Below, piece by piece: positions 31,257 through 40,981 of a stretch of 64,000 nucleotides of DNA. A program made the translations under genes and the position numbers. Positions within the stretch are counted from its first letter, which is position 1. Each line of letters begins with the position of its first letter. This stretch comes from a virus. The DNA is taken from the IMG/VR virus record IMGVR_UViG_3300008516_000951, positions 1 to 64,000 of that record; one strand, 5' to 3'. The notes below the pieces were generated by a model, which saw nothing but the letters and a program-made list of their open reading frames with translations, ran no database searches and was not told the origin of the DNA.

Positions 31257-31971
31257 AATAATTTCTCCAATTGAAAACAAATTGTTCCTGTAAAAGATTC
31301 ACATTCACTTTAGGAAGTAAATAGTTTTTCGGCACTGAAGCAGGGCACAAATTTTTATCGTGAAGAACCCAACACCACATTCTATTCCGTACACCCTCTT
31401 TTGATTCGGCTGTTTTGTGCAACAAATTATGTTGGGTAAACCAAACGGTTTTAACATTATCAGAGTTCTTTTCAATATAAGAAGGAAACTGGTTATAGAG
31501 ATATTCCCTCTCCATCAAAACATTGTCCTGCAAACGGAAAACATAACCAAGGGGAAATACTAATTGAAAGTTGTCTTTCTTTGGCATATCGAATTGAACT
31601 CTTTGTATAAAGTCCTTACTTATCATATCATCTACATCCATCCTTGTCGTTATGATATAATCAACTTCGGGACGTATAAATCGTTTTACGACTTTCATTG
31701 CTAAATCTTGGACTGACGTTGATTTACTATAAATAGGTGATATACGACTATACTTTTTAATAATACGACGATATAACATCGGTGTCTTTTCATCGAAAAG
31801 AACAATCCACACAAAATTCTGATTTGTTTGAGAAACTACCGAAGGATACGTGAAATAATCAAACAACCAAAGCCGATAATTCATCCACTCAAGAGCGATA
31901 TTTTCTTCATATTTATCAAACAAGCCTAAGTTGAATCTACTTATTATGAAATGTTGAAGACTAATTGCCAT
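31216..31971 (-). CDS. Putative rhamnosyltransferase-like glycosyltransferase, 251 aa
   Basis: ISRFNLGLF, then WMNYRLWLFDYFTYPSVVSQ and NFVWIVLFD follow the conserved start of the 'putative rhamnosyl transferase' family. TTRMDVDDM is the metal-binding acidic motif. The C-terminus overlaps the synthase gene by about 40 bases. The donor sugar is not certain. Confidence 0.7.
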   Translation of the reverse strand: MAISLQHFIISRFNLGLFDKYEENIALEWMNYRLWLFDYFTYPSVVSQTNQNFVWIVLFDEKTPMLYRRIIKKYSRISPIYSKSTSVQDLAMKVVKRFIRPEVDYIITTRMDVDDMISKDFIQRVQFDMPKKDNFQLVFPLGYVFRLQDNVLMEREYLYNQFPSYIEKNSDNVKTVWFTQHNLLHKTAESKEGVRNRMWCWVLHDKNLCPASVPKNYLLPKVNVNLLQEQFVFNWRNYYEHFCNCRDRNQP

Positions 31972-32830
31972 TGAAAAATACCCCTAATAAAGTATCGCAA
32001 CTATTTAGCGACTTTAATTGTTTGATGTACAAATCATTTAGTTCATCCGAATGAAGAAAAGACCATTGCTCTTGTCCGTTGGATTTTCCCCTGGCCAACC
32101 AGTATAAATGATTAGTCAAAGGATATCTTTGAACTTGACCTATGTTGTGATGTGATAAACCCGATTGCTTACAAACTTCTCCTAAAGTCATATCGTTATA
32201 CAAAAACAAATGGCAGCTCCAAAATGTAGAGTCCATAAAAGCCTTGCACTTATACAAACTAATCAAAGCGTCATTACTATTTGGAGTCTCTATTATAATT
32301 CTACCGTTCTTTGTCAACAGACTTTTGAGTTGTTTAATAATAGACACAGGATTAGGTAAATGCTCTATTACGTGGAACATCGTGATTATGTCAAATCTTG
32401 CGGAATTCAATTCGGATATATTTTCGTAGATTTCAATGGAATCTCTTTCAAGGCTTTTTGATAACTGTGTTCTTATACGTGCCTCCGGTTCAATGCCTAC
32501 TGTTCGACCCGCTAATTTATCCACCTTGAAAAGAAAGTTACAATTACCAGCCCCAAAATCTAATAAACTTTTACCTTTTATAAATGACTTGAATGTCTTG
32601 AATCTTCTTTCATCATCTGCCTGAGAGGTCTTTATCCAATCCGCTAAATCCAAAGACGTTTTACCTTTGTGTATTTTGGATTCTTCGTAGAAATCTTTTG
32701 TAATGTGGTCAAACGAAGATAAAAAAACCAATCCACAATCATCACATCGCAAAACTGACACGTCATCTCTATCCCGCACCCTGTCTGCAATTTGGGTATG
32801 CTTTTCACTTCCGCAAAGATAACAATTCAT
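31961..32830 (-). CDS. SAM methyltransferase with N-terminal zinc ribbon, 289 aa
   Basis: Cys3/Cys6 (CYLCG) and a later CDDCG form a zinc ribbon, followed by LLDFGAGNCNFL, MFHVIEHLPNP and a final domain. This is the layout of C-methyltransferases found in sugar pathways. ATG 32830 has GGAG 10 bases upstream, inside the preceding gene. It probably methylates a nucleotide sugar. Confidence 0.75.
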   Translation of the reverse strand: MNCYLCGSEKHTQIADRVRDRDDVSVLRCDDCGLVFLSSFDHITKDFYEESKIHKGKTSLDLADWIKTSQADDERRFKTFKSFIKGKSLLDFGAGNCNFLFKVDKLAGRTVGIEPEARIRTQLSKSLERDSIEIYENISELNSARFDIITMFHVIEHLPNPVSIIKQLKSLLTKNGRIIIETPNSNDALISLYKCKAFMDSTFWSCHLFLYNDMTLGEVCKQSGLSHHNIGQVQRYPLTNHLYWLARGKSNGQEQWSFLHSDELNDLYIKQLKSLNSCDTLLGVFFNGN

Positions 32831-33899
32831 TTGCTTTTGTCTCCACTTCTTCAAATAAATGCGAACAATAACTTGGGCATCTTCTCCAACCGAAAAGAGT
32901 ATCCACTTCATCCTGATTTATAATAGGTTCATTAGATGCTAAAAATGAATCCAACTCTCTCATATCATACACTCTGGGGACGGCCTCATACATAGCATTA
33001 CCTATCTTCGGTAGCATATTTCTTGTCCATTCGTGCTTGTTTTTCAGCCAATAATGCTTGCCCATATACCCTGTGAAATGAGTTACAAGAGAATTACAAG
33101 CAACCTTTTTACCAAGATACAAACACTCCGCCGACATACTGCTGGAGAGATTTACTATAATATGAGATGCTGCTGCAAAAAGAACATATCGGGGCGTCGT
33201 ACTGTCAACACGATTCCTTATAGGGGACTCTTTGAAAAACTTAGGAATGGGCCTCCCCGGATGAAGATGGACTACAACCTGAAAACCTCTTTTAACCGCC
33301 TGCTTCGTAATATTCTCATACCAAGAAAATTCCTTTTCACTAAGAAGGGACGACCCCAAAATAAGTAGTTTATTTCCGTATTTTTGCTTCACCTTTCTTA
33401 CTTGAATCTTGAAATCATTAGTGTTAAACCAATCCCAATCCGGGTCACATCCGTTAATGAAAAATAAATCCTCTGTAAAGGTCTTAAAATGGTCAATAGT
33501 TCTTTGTCCCTTAACATACATACCATCTAAAGTATCTCTTGTCCTGTCCGGTGTGTAATGTGGATTCGACATTTGGTTATATGTTGAAATCGAGTTGTTA
33601 ATCTTTATGTTAATTTTTCCGTTATTTTTACTCTCTATTAAATAATTTTTTTCAAATCGTGAGTATCCTGAAGATTCGGCGAAAACAATGTCAAAGTCCA
33701 TTTTGTTATCACCAAACTTTCTTTGCAGATAAGAAATTTTTGAAGCCCTTATAATGTCCGAAGAATGAGGTCTATCTTTCTGCCAACTCAAATAAGGGTT
33801 TATGCCAAGTGCATTCAAGTATTTTATAAGGGACAATTGTGAATAGAGAGAGGTATATCTCATTGCACAAAAAGAATATCTCAATTCGGGTTTATACAT
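32805..33899 (-). CDS. GT-B-like glycan or polyol-phosphate transferase, 364 aa
   Basis: The C-terminal half has GFQVVVHLHPG and AAASHIIVNLSSSMSAECLYLGKKV, as in CDP-glycerol glycerophosphotransferases and capsule GT-B enzymes in which His and Ser/Glu bind the nucleotide. The N-terminal half is unfamiliar. It overlaps the next gene by 8 bases. Confidence 0.55.
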   Translation of the reverse strand: MYKPELRYSFCAMRYTSLYSQLSLIKYLNALGINPYLSWQKDRPHSSDIIRASKISYLQRKFGDNKMDFDIVFAESSGYSRFEKNYLIESKNNGKINIKINNSISTYNQMSNPHYTPDRTRDTLDGMYVKGQRTIDHFKTFTEDLFFINGCDPDWDWFNTNDFKIQVRKVKQKYGNKLLILGSSLLSEKEFSWYENITKQAVKRGFQVVVHLHPGRPIPKFFKESPIRNRVDSTTPRYVLFAAASHIIVNLSSSMSAECLYLGKKVACNSLVTHFTGYMGKHYWLKNKHEWTRNMLPKIGNAMYEAVPRVYDMRELDSFLASNEPIINQDEVDTLFGWRRCPSYCSHLFEEVETKANELLSLRK

Positions 33900-34473
33900 T
33901 CTCCAATCCTTCTCTTATTTTTGTGATAGCCACCTTAGTTGTATTTAACCAAACTTGAGTACCTATGGGGGACTTACAAATAAAGCCGGTCAAACCTATG
34001 GACTTCAAAAATGCAACAACTTTATGCCCTTTGACTCTCGTGGTGTGAGGGTTTATCTCTCCGTTCATAGTCACACCGGCATCATCCACTATCAATATGC
34101 CGTTTGGAACCATTTTAGTAATGGCCAGTCTAAACTCCTCAAATATAAAATCCTTGTCATTAGACGTATCCAAAAAGATAAGATGATATTTATCTTTTGT
34201 TTGTCTAAGATAGCTAATGGAATCACCCAATACCCATTTAACATTTGAACTATTTTGACAAACCCTTTTACTTTCTTTTATGCAATCCTCGCTTTTATCC
34301 ACCGAAACTAAAAAACCACTATCGCCAAGCGTCTCTGATATATGAAGAGTGTTATTATGATTGTCGGAGAAGCGTCTTATTGTCCCTGTCTCCAAACAAT
34401 TCAAAAGCCTATGGGGAAATCGTTTCTTTAGTTCTTTCACTGCCTTAATCAGATTTATTTGAAATGTTTGCAT
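33892..34473 (-). CDS. Class I SAM methyltransferase, 193 aa
   Basis: LETGTIRRFSDN at motif I, VSVDKSEDCI, VLGDSISYL, LIFLDTSND and GILIVDDAG match Methyltransf_24-type enzymes related to rhamnosyl O-methyltransferases. Its position among glycosyltransferases supports modification of a sugar chain. Confidence 0.65.
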   Translation of the reverse strand: MQTFQINLIKAVKELKKRFPHRLLNCLETGTIRRFSDNHNNTLHISETLGDSGFLVSVDKSEDCIKESKRVCQNSSNVKWVLGDSISYLRQTKDKYHLIFLDTSNDKDFIFEEFRLAITKMVPNGILIVDDAGVTMNGEINPHTTRVKGHKVVAFLKSIGLTGFICKSPIGTQVWLNTTKVAITKIREGLENV

Positions 34474-35309
34474 TTCATTATTCCTTTCACCGATTCAGGA
34501 TGAATGCCTGTAAACCGTTTTGTTTTTGATTTTCTATCACAAGGAATTATTCTATATTTACTTTCTATTGACGTCCGGTTTTTAGGTGTCCATTTCAGAA
34601 AACAATTTTTATACCAATCATTTAAGTCCAACTTCCAAGGTTTTTCCCACCCATAATTTTTATACAATGCAACTTTTTGTTTAACTTGCTCTGATGTTAT
34701 GTAGCTATAATGGTAACAATAAATACCCTTAGCTTTTAAGAAATCTGCTCTCATTATTTTTATATCTTGGGCAAATCTCCCAAATTTCTTAATCAGCAAA
34801 GAAGGCGGCCTGTGCGTCGTAAAATGACAAGGATGGACTATCTTAAAAATACGTTGTATTTCGTTGCGGGGCTTCTCTTTTGAATCCAAAATGTAATCGC
34901 ACCCCTTCCAAAAATGAATTATAGGAATAGTCACTTGGTACACATTCGGCCTATTTCTAAGTATATTAAAAATACGAATTATCTCATCCTTTTTATACAC
35001 TTCATCAGAATCAACAAGCCATACGTAATTACCTTTCACAAACTCCATTGCTTTATTTTGCATCGCACACTTATCGTACCACCTGCCTTGAATCAATCTT
35101 ATCTTTTTGTTAGAATCCGGGAATTTTTTGATGAATTGAACAGTCCCATCTTTAGAGCTTCCATTGAGATTCGCGGCAAACATACATTTCCTCTCGGCCC
35201 CTTCCACTATAATTATTTCGTAGGCAGCTTTGTAAATGCTCTTCAAAACAGCCTCTATATAAGGCAGTCCGTTTAATACAATCATAATAAAAGACATCTT
35301 TATCTTCAT
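34455..35309 (-). CDS. Family 2 glycosyltransferase, 284 aa
   Basis: SFIMIVLNGLPYIEAVLKSI starts a GT2 fold. KDGTVQFI and VWLVDSDEVY (DxD) give the nucleotide-sugar site. ATG 35309 overlaps the preceding stop as TAATG; the upstream TTG at 35324 is unlikely. It presumably extends the phage-specified glycan. Confidence 0.8.
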   Translation of the reverse strand: MKIKMSFIMIVLNGLPYIEAVLKSIYKAAYEIIIVEGAERKCMFAANLNGSSKDGTVQFIKKFPDSNKKIRLIQGRWYDKCAMQNKAMEFVKGNYVWLVDSDEVYKKDEIIRIFNILRNRPNVYQVTIPIIHFWKGCDYILDSKEKPRNEIQRIFKIVHPCHFTTHRPPSLLIKKFGRFAQDIKIMRADFLKAKGIYCYHYSYITSEQVKQKVALYKNYGWEKPWKLDLNDWYKNCFLKWTPKNRTSIESKYRIIPCDRKSKTKRFTGIHPESVKGIMKCKHFK

Positions 35310-36223
35310 TAAATATATTCCCAATCAAAAGAATCTCTATCAAAAGACCACACTATGTTGGTATTCCCATACATCCTTTTTACAGTTTTCAAATCTTTCC
35401 TTTTCGGAAGATGATGAGTAAATCCCCATTTTTGTCGAAAGCAGTTGTGAACTTTTCCTGCCTTCTTTGATATAATATGAGCAGCCCTTGTCCCTGCAAT
35501 TCTACAATGAGTATAAACGATATTTGGAATCCATATATTCCATAGTCCTTTTCTCATTGCGGATAGTCCCCAATCCTCGTCCACAAGCAAAGATACTTCG
35601 CTCCAATCTTCGCACAAATCAAACTTGCTGGATTCTATCGCTATAAAATGAGAAAAAGGTGCGTGGCATATAACGGGCTTCTCAGGAAAGTCATAATTCA
35701 AACCCCGATAACTTCCCCTCTTTAACCATCCTTCGCCAAGTAAGTGAAACTGAAACATTTGTCTTTTAGACCAGGCATTACCTTCTAAAAAATCACGATG
35801 ATAGCCGGGCCTTGTAGATGGGGCCCAGTTCCCATTCAAATAGTCATCATCTGTAAAACTCACCCATCCTATATCTCGCATCGGCTTTACTGTTTTCTCC
35901 AAGGTGGGTATAAAGTTTTGAGTTTTCAAATCTATATCATCGTGGGCCACTATAAACCACTTTGATGTCTTGCCATATCTTTGAAAAGTGTTATTAGTAA
36001 AACTTGCAAAAGAATCACAACAATTTCTTATAATTACAACGTTATAACTTTTGAATTTACAAAGTGTATGGAGAATAGGTTTATCAATATACGGAGCTAC
36101 CCCTATCACCAACAAATAATCGAGAGTCCCTATATTTCTCAAAATTGACGACACGCTTCGCTCAACCAAAAAATTCGTTGACTTGTGACTGCCGACTAAC
36201 ATACTAATTACTACGGACGACAT
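35309..36223 (-). CDS. GT2-like glycosyltransferase, 304 aa
   Basis: VVISMLVGSHKST begins a GT-A-type fold, WFIVAHDDIDL carries the acidic motif, and LVDEDWGLSAMRKG resembles the catalytic ED motif. Family-level call only. It overlaps both neighbouring genes, as in a tightly packed operon. Confidence 0.65.
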   Translation of the reverse strand: MSSVVISMLVGSHKSTNFLVERSVSSILRNIGTLDYLLVIGVAPYIDKPILHTLCKFKSYNVVIIRNCCDSFASFTNNTFQRYGKTSKWFIVAHDDIDLKTQNFIPTLEKTVKPMRDIGWVSFTDDDYLNGNWAPSTRPGYHRDFLEGNAWSKRQMFQFHLLGEGWLKRGSYRGLNYDFPEKPVICHAPFSHFIAIESSKFDLCEDWSEVSLLVDEDWGLSAMRKGLWNIWIPNIVYTHCRIAGTRAAHIISKKAGKVHNCFRQKWGFTHHLPKRKDLKTVKRMYGNTNIVWSFDRDSFDWEYI

Positions 36224-36987
36224 CGTATAAGTTCTCCTTTTTCTGTCAATTCCCAGGGAGCATTTGTAATAAACCCGCTATGCACATTACTGTCCTTATC
36301 GGCAATCTTTCTATTTTGAATTGCTTCGGGCCCTTTCTGAATTGCAATACCACCATCCGCTTTTTTATAATTGTGGGTTTGATGCACTACAAAAATGGCC
36401 TTTGTTGCATTCACAACCTTATGGCCTTTCTTTATCGCTTGAAATACCAACCAGTTATCCCAAGCCACTCTACCTATAACCAAAGGTGGAATCTCCATCC
36501 AGTCTAATCTTCTAAATACAAAGTAATCAATTCCAGTGTGGTTATGTATTGAGCCCTTTCTAATAACCTTCTTTCTCAATCTCATTTCCCAATTTTTTCT
36601 ATCGAAGTTTATCAAATCAGACACTTCCAAATTGTGCCTCCGTCCTATCAAAAGAAAATGCTCGGTTGTTTCATATTTCAAAGCAGTTTCACTAAGGCTG
36701 TCCGTCAAAATAACATCGGCATTGACATAGACATTTATAGGATGACTCGCCATTTTTTGGGCCTTGTTGAATATATCACTGCAATAAGGCGTCCCATACG
36801 AATTTGTTTTCACATCTGGAATATGTTTTAGATATAATTTCTTGCAAATTTGGGCGGTTCCGGGCTCATTGCCTATCAAAATGATTTCCGGTCTGCATTT
36901 CAATTTCGTCCAACTCATTATAGCATTCGTCTGGATAATCCCGATATGCCCTGCAAAGGGCTTCGGCGTAGTAAATATCGTCAACAC
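36211..36987 (-). CDS. GT-A-type glycosyltransferase, 258 aa
   Basis: TIFTTPKPFAGHIGIIQTNA, VYVNADVILTD (the acid-containing site), TGIDYFVFRR and WDNWLVFQAIKKG occur in order. I know this set from uncharacterised glycosyltransferases in phage and environmental surface-sugar clusters. No substrate can be named. Confidence 0.65.
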   Translation of the reverse strand: MLTIFTTPKPFAGHIGIIQTNAIMSWTKLKCRPEIILIGNEPGTAQICKKLYLKHIPDVKTNSYGTPYCSDIFNKAQKMASHPINVYVNADVILTDSLSETALKYETTEHFLLIGRRHNLEVSDLINFDRKNWEMRLRKKVIRKGSIHNHTGIDYFVFRRLDWMEIPPLVIGRVAWDNWLVFQAIKKGHKVVNATKAIFVVHQTHNYKKADGGIAIQKGPEAIQNRKIADKDSNVHSGFITNAPWELTEKGELIRCRP

Positions 36988-37490
36988 GGGATTCTCTCCA
37001 AAAAATCAAGTGTATGCTTATTACTCAACACCGTCGTCCAAGGCTCGGCGAATATATAATCATAACGATGTTCAAATAAATCAAATACCTCCTCATACTC
37101 ATAATCTTTAACATTCGCATCGTGAACAACCATATATTCGGCCCTATTTTTCAATAACCTAATATCTTCTTTCCTTCTTAAAGTAGGTCCGTGGTCTATA
37201 AAAATAACACCCCAATTTTGCCTTATCGACTTTGTAAATCTATCCCAGTCCCTAACATATCGAAAGGTATGATTATCATTTTGAAGATACAAGAATTGGT
37301 TTAACCACATCCAACAATTATCGAGAGACAATAACTGCCGCTTTTTCACAAGGGCTATCTCGTGCAAAAGTGGCGTACTATAAAAACCACATCCATACTC
37401 CAATATCGGCCCGACGGTGTGTAAAGCTACCGCAGCCAGCATCGGAATATGAGAAGCCTTGGTTAGCATCGTATCTTTATCCATACCCAT
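36981..37490 (-). CDS. SAM methyltransferase-like protein, 169 aa
   Basis: GPILEYGCGFYSTPLLHEI is a motif I variant; VIFIDHGPTLRR gives the acidic motif. The size and the MVVHDAN segment recall small methyltransferases of glycan clusters. AAGGA precedes ATG 37490. Activity not proven. Confidence 0.6.
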   Translation of the reverse strand: MGMDKDTMLTKASHIPMLAAVALHTVGPILEYGCGFYSTPLLHEIALVKKRQLLSLDNCWMWLNQFLYLQNDNHTFRYVRDWDRFTKSIRQNWGVIFIDHGPTLRRKEDIRLLKNRAEYMVVHDANVKDYEYEEVFDLFEHRYDYIFAEPWTTVLSNKHTLDFLERIPC

Positions 37491-37492
37491 AA

Positions 37493-38155
37493 CTATCCTT
37501 TTCGTAATAACGATTTCCGTGAACAATACAAAGAACCGTCGCCTTGACCTAAAACAAAATTGCGTCTGTACAAAGCATCTTTATTATTTGTACCACCTTC
37601 TCCTTTCCAAACGTGCCTTACAATTATCTGAGGAATATAGACAACTTTTTTCATTCTATAAACCACGTCTCTAAATTCATTGTCGGCCCCAAAGCTCTTA
37701 TATATGGGGTTATAAATATAGCCAAACTTTTCGTACAGCTTTTTACCCATAACAGACAAGGCTATATTGCCCTGAAATCTGCCCACATTGAAATGCAAAG
37801 CCCCATCCAAATTAGGAAAGTATTCTTTCATTGCTTTGACTATTACTTCGTCAAAAGATTTGACAATGGGAATCATATCATCTGAAACAAGAAAAAGAAT
37901 ATCGAAATTCTCATCTTTCATATCGGCATTCACTGCTTCTATTTTTGTTTTATGAGTGCCGTATTTGTAAACCAAATTGGGAAAGCCTTTCATAAAGTTT
38001 TTCATCGCAGGATTGTTCATAGTTTTATCGTCAGCATTCAAAGTAATCAAAAAACGATGTTGGCCGATATTTCTAATCATAGCGTAATACTTTTGTAAGG
38101 TCTGCTTAAACCAAATCGGCCTGCTTCTCGACGGATACTTGAAAAGAATATTCAC
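37493..38155 (-). CDS. GT2-like glycosyltransferase, 220 aa
   Basis: NILFKYPSRSRPIWFKQTLQ, FLITLNADD and ILFLVSDDMIPI place it among GT-A glycosyltransferases. VRHVWKGEG-N-K-D-LY is a C-terminal block shared by this family. It joins the next gene by overlap. Confidence 0.7.
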   Translation of the reverse strand: MNILFKYPSRSRPIWFKQTLQKYYAMIRNIGQHRFLITLNADDKTMNNPAMKNFMKGFPNLVYKYGTHKTKIEAVNADMKDENFDILFLVSDDMIPIVKSFDEVIVKAMKEYFPNLDGALHFNVGRFQGNIALSVMGKKLYEKFGYIYNPIYKSFGADNEFRDVVYRMKKVVYIPQIIVRHVWKGEGGTNNKDALYRRNFVLGQGDGSLYCSRKSLLRKG

Positions 38156-38799
38156 ACATCTCCAAGTGGAATATAAGGTATAAATTCATTGAGCCTGCTA
38201 ATGGACGAGCGGGAAATCACTTTAATATCCGTTTTGCTTTTTAGAATGTTCAAAGCAAATTCAAAATTTAGAAAGAATCGTTCAAATGTTGAATCACCTA
38301 TACGCCTGCCTTTGTATTTGTCGTGATAATGACACCTACCTTCATTAAGAGTTAAGTCTATTCCTAACAAGTGAATCTTTTTGTAACCCAACAATACGGC
38401 CAATTGCAAGGCACAAAAACCACTGTTCCATCCTCTACGAAAATCGTTCCAAGAAAAACCAATCCCTTCCAATCCAGGACTCTTAATTATCACATCTACA
38501 CAAGACAAATCATATACAAAGCCCGAACGATGTATTAGCTGCCCTCTATTCCATTTCATCACCGGATGGTCTAAACTGAGAATCATCACCCACGTTGTTT
38601 TTACATCCTCAAAATGACCCTCCTGCACCTTGCGAAAAATATCCGAATCACCTGTAATACAAAAAGTCGGATTGGGCACATCCAAAGCAGACATATTGAC
38701 TGCTATCGTATCTTTGTCTCGTAGTTTATTGAATCGAAAGTCTTTGAGGCTATTTCCACCGCCAACAATGAAGACCTCATCCCTTCGCACCGCTTTCAT
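38152..38799 (-). CDS. DUF115/Maf-like glycosyltransferase, 215 aa
   Basis: VFIVGGGNSLKDF at the start and KIHLLGIDLTLNEGRCHYH are the conserved blocks of DUF115. That family includes Maf proteins, which add nonulosonic acids to flagellin. With the NeuB- and NeuA-like enzymes of the same operon it could transfer the CMP-sugar to a phage or host protein. ATG 38799 has GGAAAGGA. A paralogue lies at 56519. Confidence 0.65.
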   Translation of the reverse strand: MKAVRRDEVFIVGGGNSLKDFRFNKLRDKDTIAVNMSALDVPNPTFCITGDSDIFRKVQEGHFEDVKTTWVMILSLDHPVMKWNRGQLIHRSGFVYDLSCVDVIIKSPGLEGIGFSWNDFRRGWNSGFCALQLAVLLGYKKIHLLGIDLTLNEGRCHYHDKYKGRRIGDSTFERFFLNFEFALNILKSKTDIKVISRSSISRLNEFIPYIPLGDV

Positions 38800-38932
38800 T
38801 TTTGTCCTTTCCAATTATCAATTCTCTCACCTTATCTTTGAGTTCATCAATCTCGTCTCTTAGTTTCTTAATCTCTTTTTTCAATTTTTGGTTCTCTAAA
38901 ACAAATGGACACTTTCCAGAGTTATTTTTCAT
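38777..38932 (-). CDS. Small coiled-coil protein, 51 aa
   Basis: An unbroken heptad helix (LKKEIKKLRDEIDELKDKVRELI) with one Cys near the N-terminus. The end overlaps the DUF115 gene and provides its SD. Possibly a trimeric or dimeric spacer protein; function unknown. Confidence 0.6.
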   Translation of the reverse strand: MKNNSGKCPFVLENQKLKKEIKKLRDEIDELKDKVRELIIGKDKNESGAKG

Positions 38933-38946
38933 TTATATCTCATAAA

Positions 38947-39354
38947 TTAAGCATCGTACTCATAACCCCACAAGTCCATTATACAAGTCGCCGCACCCGT
39001 AGTTTCTTGTGTAGTGATTTCACAACCAAATTCCTCAGCAGCATCTAAAACTAAAGCGGCTACCGGAGTCGCATTTGGAATAGGCTGCATAATTAAAGCC
39101 TCATCTGCAAATCCCGCTCCAACATTTGTAAGCGTTTGGTCGCCGAGAAACTCATCACAAGAACCACCTGTTTTACCGAGCGTCACAACAGACTCATCTA
39201 CCGCCTCATCAAAAGTCCTCGCCACCACTAATAATGGAATGGCTTTCTTCCCCGTAGGCACTGTGTACATACCCACTTCTGTACCTGCCACCGCCGCTAA
39301 ATCTATCGTTTCACTACCTAACAAACTCAAAACTTTTTCTTTGGCTCTGGCCAT
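38947..39354 (-). CDS. Putative virion protein near the tail fibres, 135 aa
   Basis: A beta-rich protein (GTEVGMYTVPTGKKAIPLLVVA, TPVAALVLDAAEEF) with several Cys residues and no basic patches. The strand pattern and its location after the tail fibre genes suggest a fibre-associated or capsid-decorating protein. SD GAAAGGA. No family recognised. Confidence 0.55.
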   Translation of the reverse strand: MARAKEKVLSLLGSETIDLAAVAGTEVGMYTVPTGKKAIPLLVVARTFDEAVDESVVTLGKTGGSCDEFLGDQTLTNVGAGFADEALIMQPIPNATPVAALVLDAAEEFGCEITTQETTGAATCIMDLWGYEYDA

Positions 39355-39366
39355 TTTACAATCCTT

Positions 39367-39576
39367 TCAAATATATAGTAGTACATTGCCGTCATAAGTT
39401 AAAACTTCTGAACCATCAATACGACCGGACGTATTATCATCCCATACCAAAGGATTACTGGCTTCGGCCATAAGTTTATCCATATCAATAAGCATTCCAT
39501 TCATAACCGCATCCCATTCGTCCGAACCCTGTTCCAATAGGGGAAAAGCATAGTTGTCCGTATAAGAAATCGCCAT
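39367..39576 (-). CDS. Small acidic hypothetical protein, 69 aa
   Basis: ATG 39576 has GAAAGGA upstream. The acidic, aromatic sequence (DNYAFPLLEQGSDEWDAVMNG) is like phage tail-fibre accessory proteins. Likely part of the fibre set with its neighbours. Confidence 0.5.
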   Translation of the reverse strand: MAISYTDNYAFPLLEQGSDEWDAVMNGMLIDMDKLMAEASNPLVWDDNTSGRIDGSEVLTYDGNVLLYI

Positions 39577-39592
39577 CAAATCATCCTTTCAA

Positions 39593-40981
39593 TTATGGAG
39601 CTTTGAACATTTTATCAACCGTATAATGTGTATGCCAATCGAGTACAATAACTTCGCCAGCAATCTCGTTGGCAGTAGCAGCTATTCTTATCAATCTGCT
39701 GCCCAATAATTCGTGCATTTTTATTTCGTTCCCCGCTCCATCAATATTATAATCAATAGTAAACTCTATTTCATACTCATCATACTGGGCAGCACGTCCG
39801 GCAAGAACAGTTGTTTCTACATCCACGTCATTAGAAGTAACAGGGACTACTTCTTCTTCAACGGCGTGTTCCCAGGACAATCTCAATTGAAATTTATCAC
39901 CCACATCCTCAGCACCGCTCAAAGCCACTTTTACGTGAAACACGATGTCTGAAGCCTCATCCCATCGACCGGGCACATTTTCCCGAAAAAATAATTCTTC
40001 ATCCGCCCCGTGAATGGGTAAACTAAATCCTTGGAATATACCGATGCTTACCTGAGTAGGTTTGCCGGTCCCTGCTGTCTTGGCCTGGTCTAATTCTGCT
40101 CTCAAAGTTAAGATTCGTTTTGCAGAACCAACCAAGCTCACTACGCCGGTCGCACTGACTTGAAGGTAATTCGTTGTTCCACCGTCACCCAACTGGGTTG
40201 TACCGTTGACCTTGACTTTGGCATCTTGACTGAGAACAAGTAAATTCGCATTGGCGGCAGTGGAAGACCAGGTTTGAAATACGAGCTTAGCAGGAACGAA
40301 ATTCGCTCCAGCCGCCCCGACTTGCTTACCTTGAATCGAAGCCCCGACTGCAACGGACGAACCGGATGTTATACCTTGAAAGCTGAATTGGCCAAGCACA
40401 TCGTCTGTAATAGTTTCTACATAAATTCCAATTGAATTGGTGTGGGATTTCACCAATCCCACAAGCGGAGCAAAGGCAGTTGTTGTCGAAAAACTTCGGC
40501 AGTCAAACTCAGCTTGTGGTGAATAATAAGCTCTCAATATCAAAGCTCGGATGATATTGTCACTTCTAACCTCACCCCCCGTTATGCTCAAACGATTCCC
40601 GGCATCATCAAAAGTAAGGTATAATCCAGCCGCTCCAATAGTTGCTGCATTTGGAACGATGATATTTCCACCAAAAGTAGAAGATGAAGCAGTAATCGAA
40701 ATCTCCGCCGTCCCACCTATTTCCAACGTCAGCGTCCCCGCCACCCTGTTGATACTCCCGCAGGTCAATTCGCCTGTGCCTATATCAATAGAAGTTGCAA
40801 CGATAGTGCTTACGGTGAGAGTGTCTGCCGTTATATCGCTACTGACTACGAGGTCTCCACTGATAGTAACAACACCGTCCGTCAACGTCACTAAGTCGGA
40901 GTCGTCAACCGTCCCAAAGGTATAGCCTGACACCGTGGTCCAGTTGGGCAGTTGTATTGTACCGGTCGGTTGAATTATCAT
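39593..40981 (-). CDS. Tail fibre protein, 462 aa
   Basis: The N-terminal 150 residues are repetitive Ser/Thr/Ile/Val strands (LVVSSDITADTLTVSTIVAT), as in trimeric beta-helix fibres. A later globular part is followed by a jelly-roll-like C-terminus. It overlaps the J-like tip gene by ATGA. It probably attaches to the tip and contacts the host surface. A Thr/Ser-rich fibre would be a reasonable acceptor for the glycan made by downstream genes. Confidence 0.7.
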   Translation of the reverse strand: MIIQPTGTIQLPNWTTVSGYTFGTVDDSDLVTLTDGVVTISGDLVVSSDITADTLTVSTIVATSIDIGTGELTCGSINRVAGTLTLEIGGTAEISITASSSTFGGNIIVPNAATIGAAGLYLTFDDAGNRLSITGGEVRSDNIIRALILRAYYSPQAEFDCRSFSTTTAFAPLVGLVKSHTNSIGIYVETITDDVLGQFSFQGITSGSSVAVGASIQGKQVGAAGANFVPAKLVFQTWSSTAANANLLVLSQDAKVKVNGTTQLGDGGTTNYLQVSATGVVSLVGSAKRILTLRAELDQAKTAGTGKPTQVSIGIFQGFSLPIHGADEELFFRENVPGRWDEASDIVFHVKVALSGAEDVGDKFQLRLSWEHAVEEEVVPVTSNDVDVETTVLAGRAAQYDEYEIEFTIDYNIDGAGNEIKMHELLGSRLIRIAATANEIAGEVIVLDWHTHYTVDKMFKAP

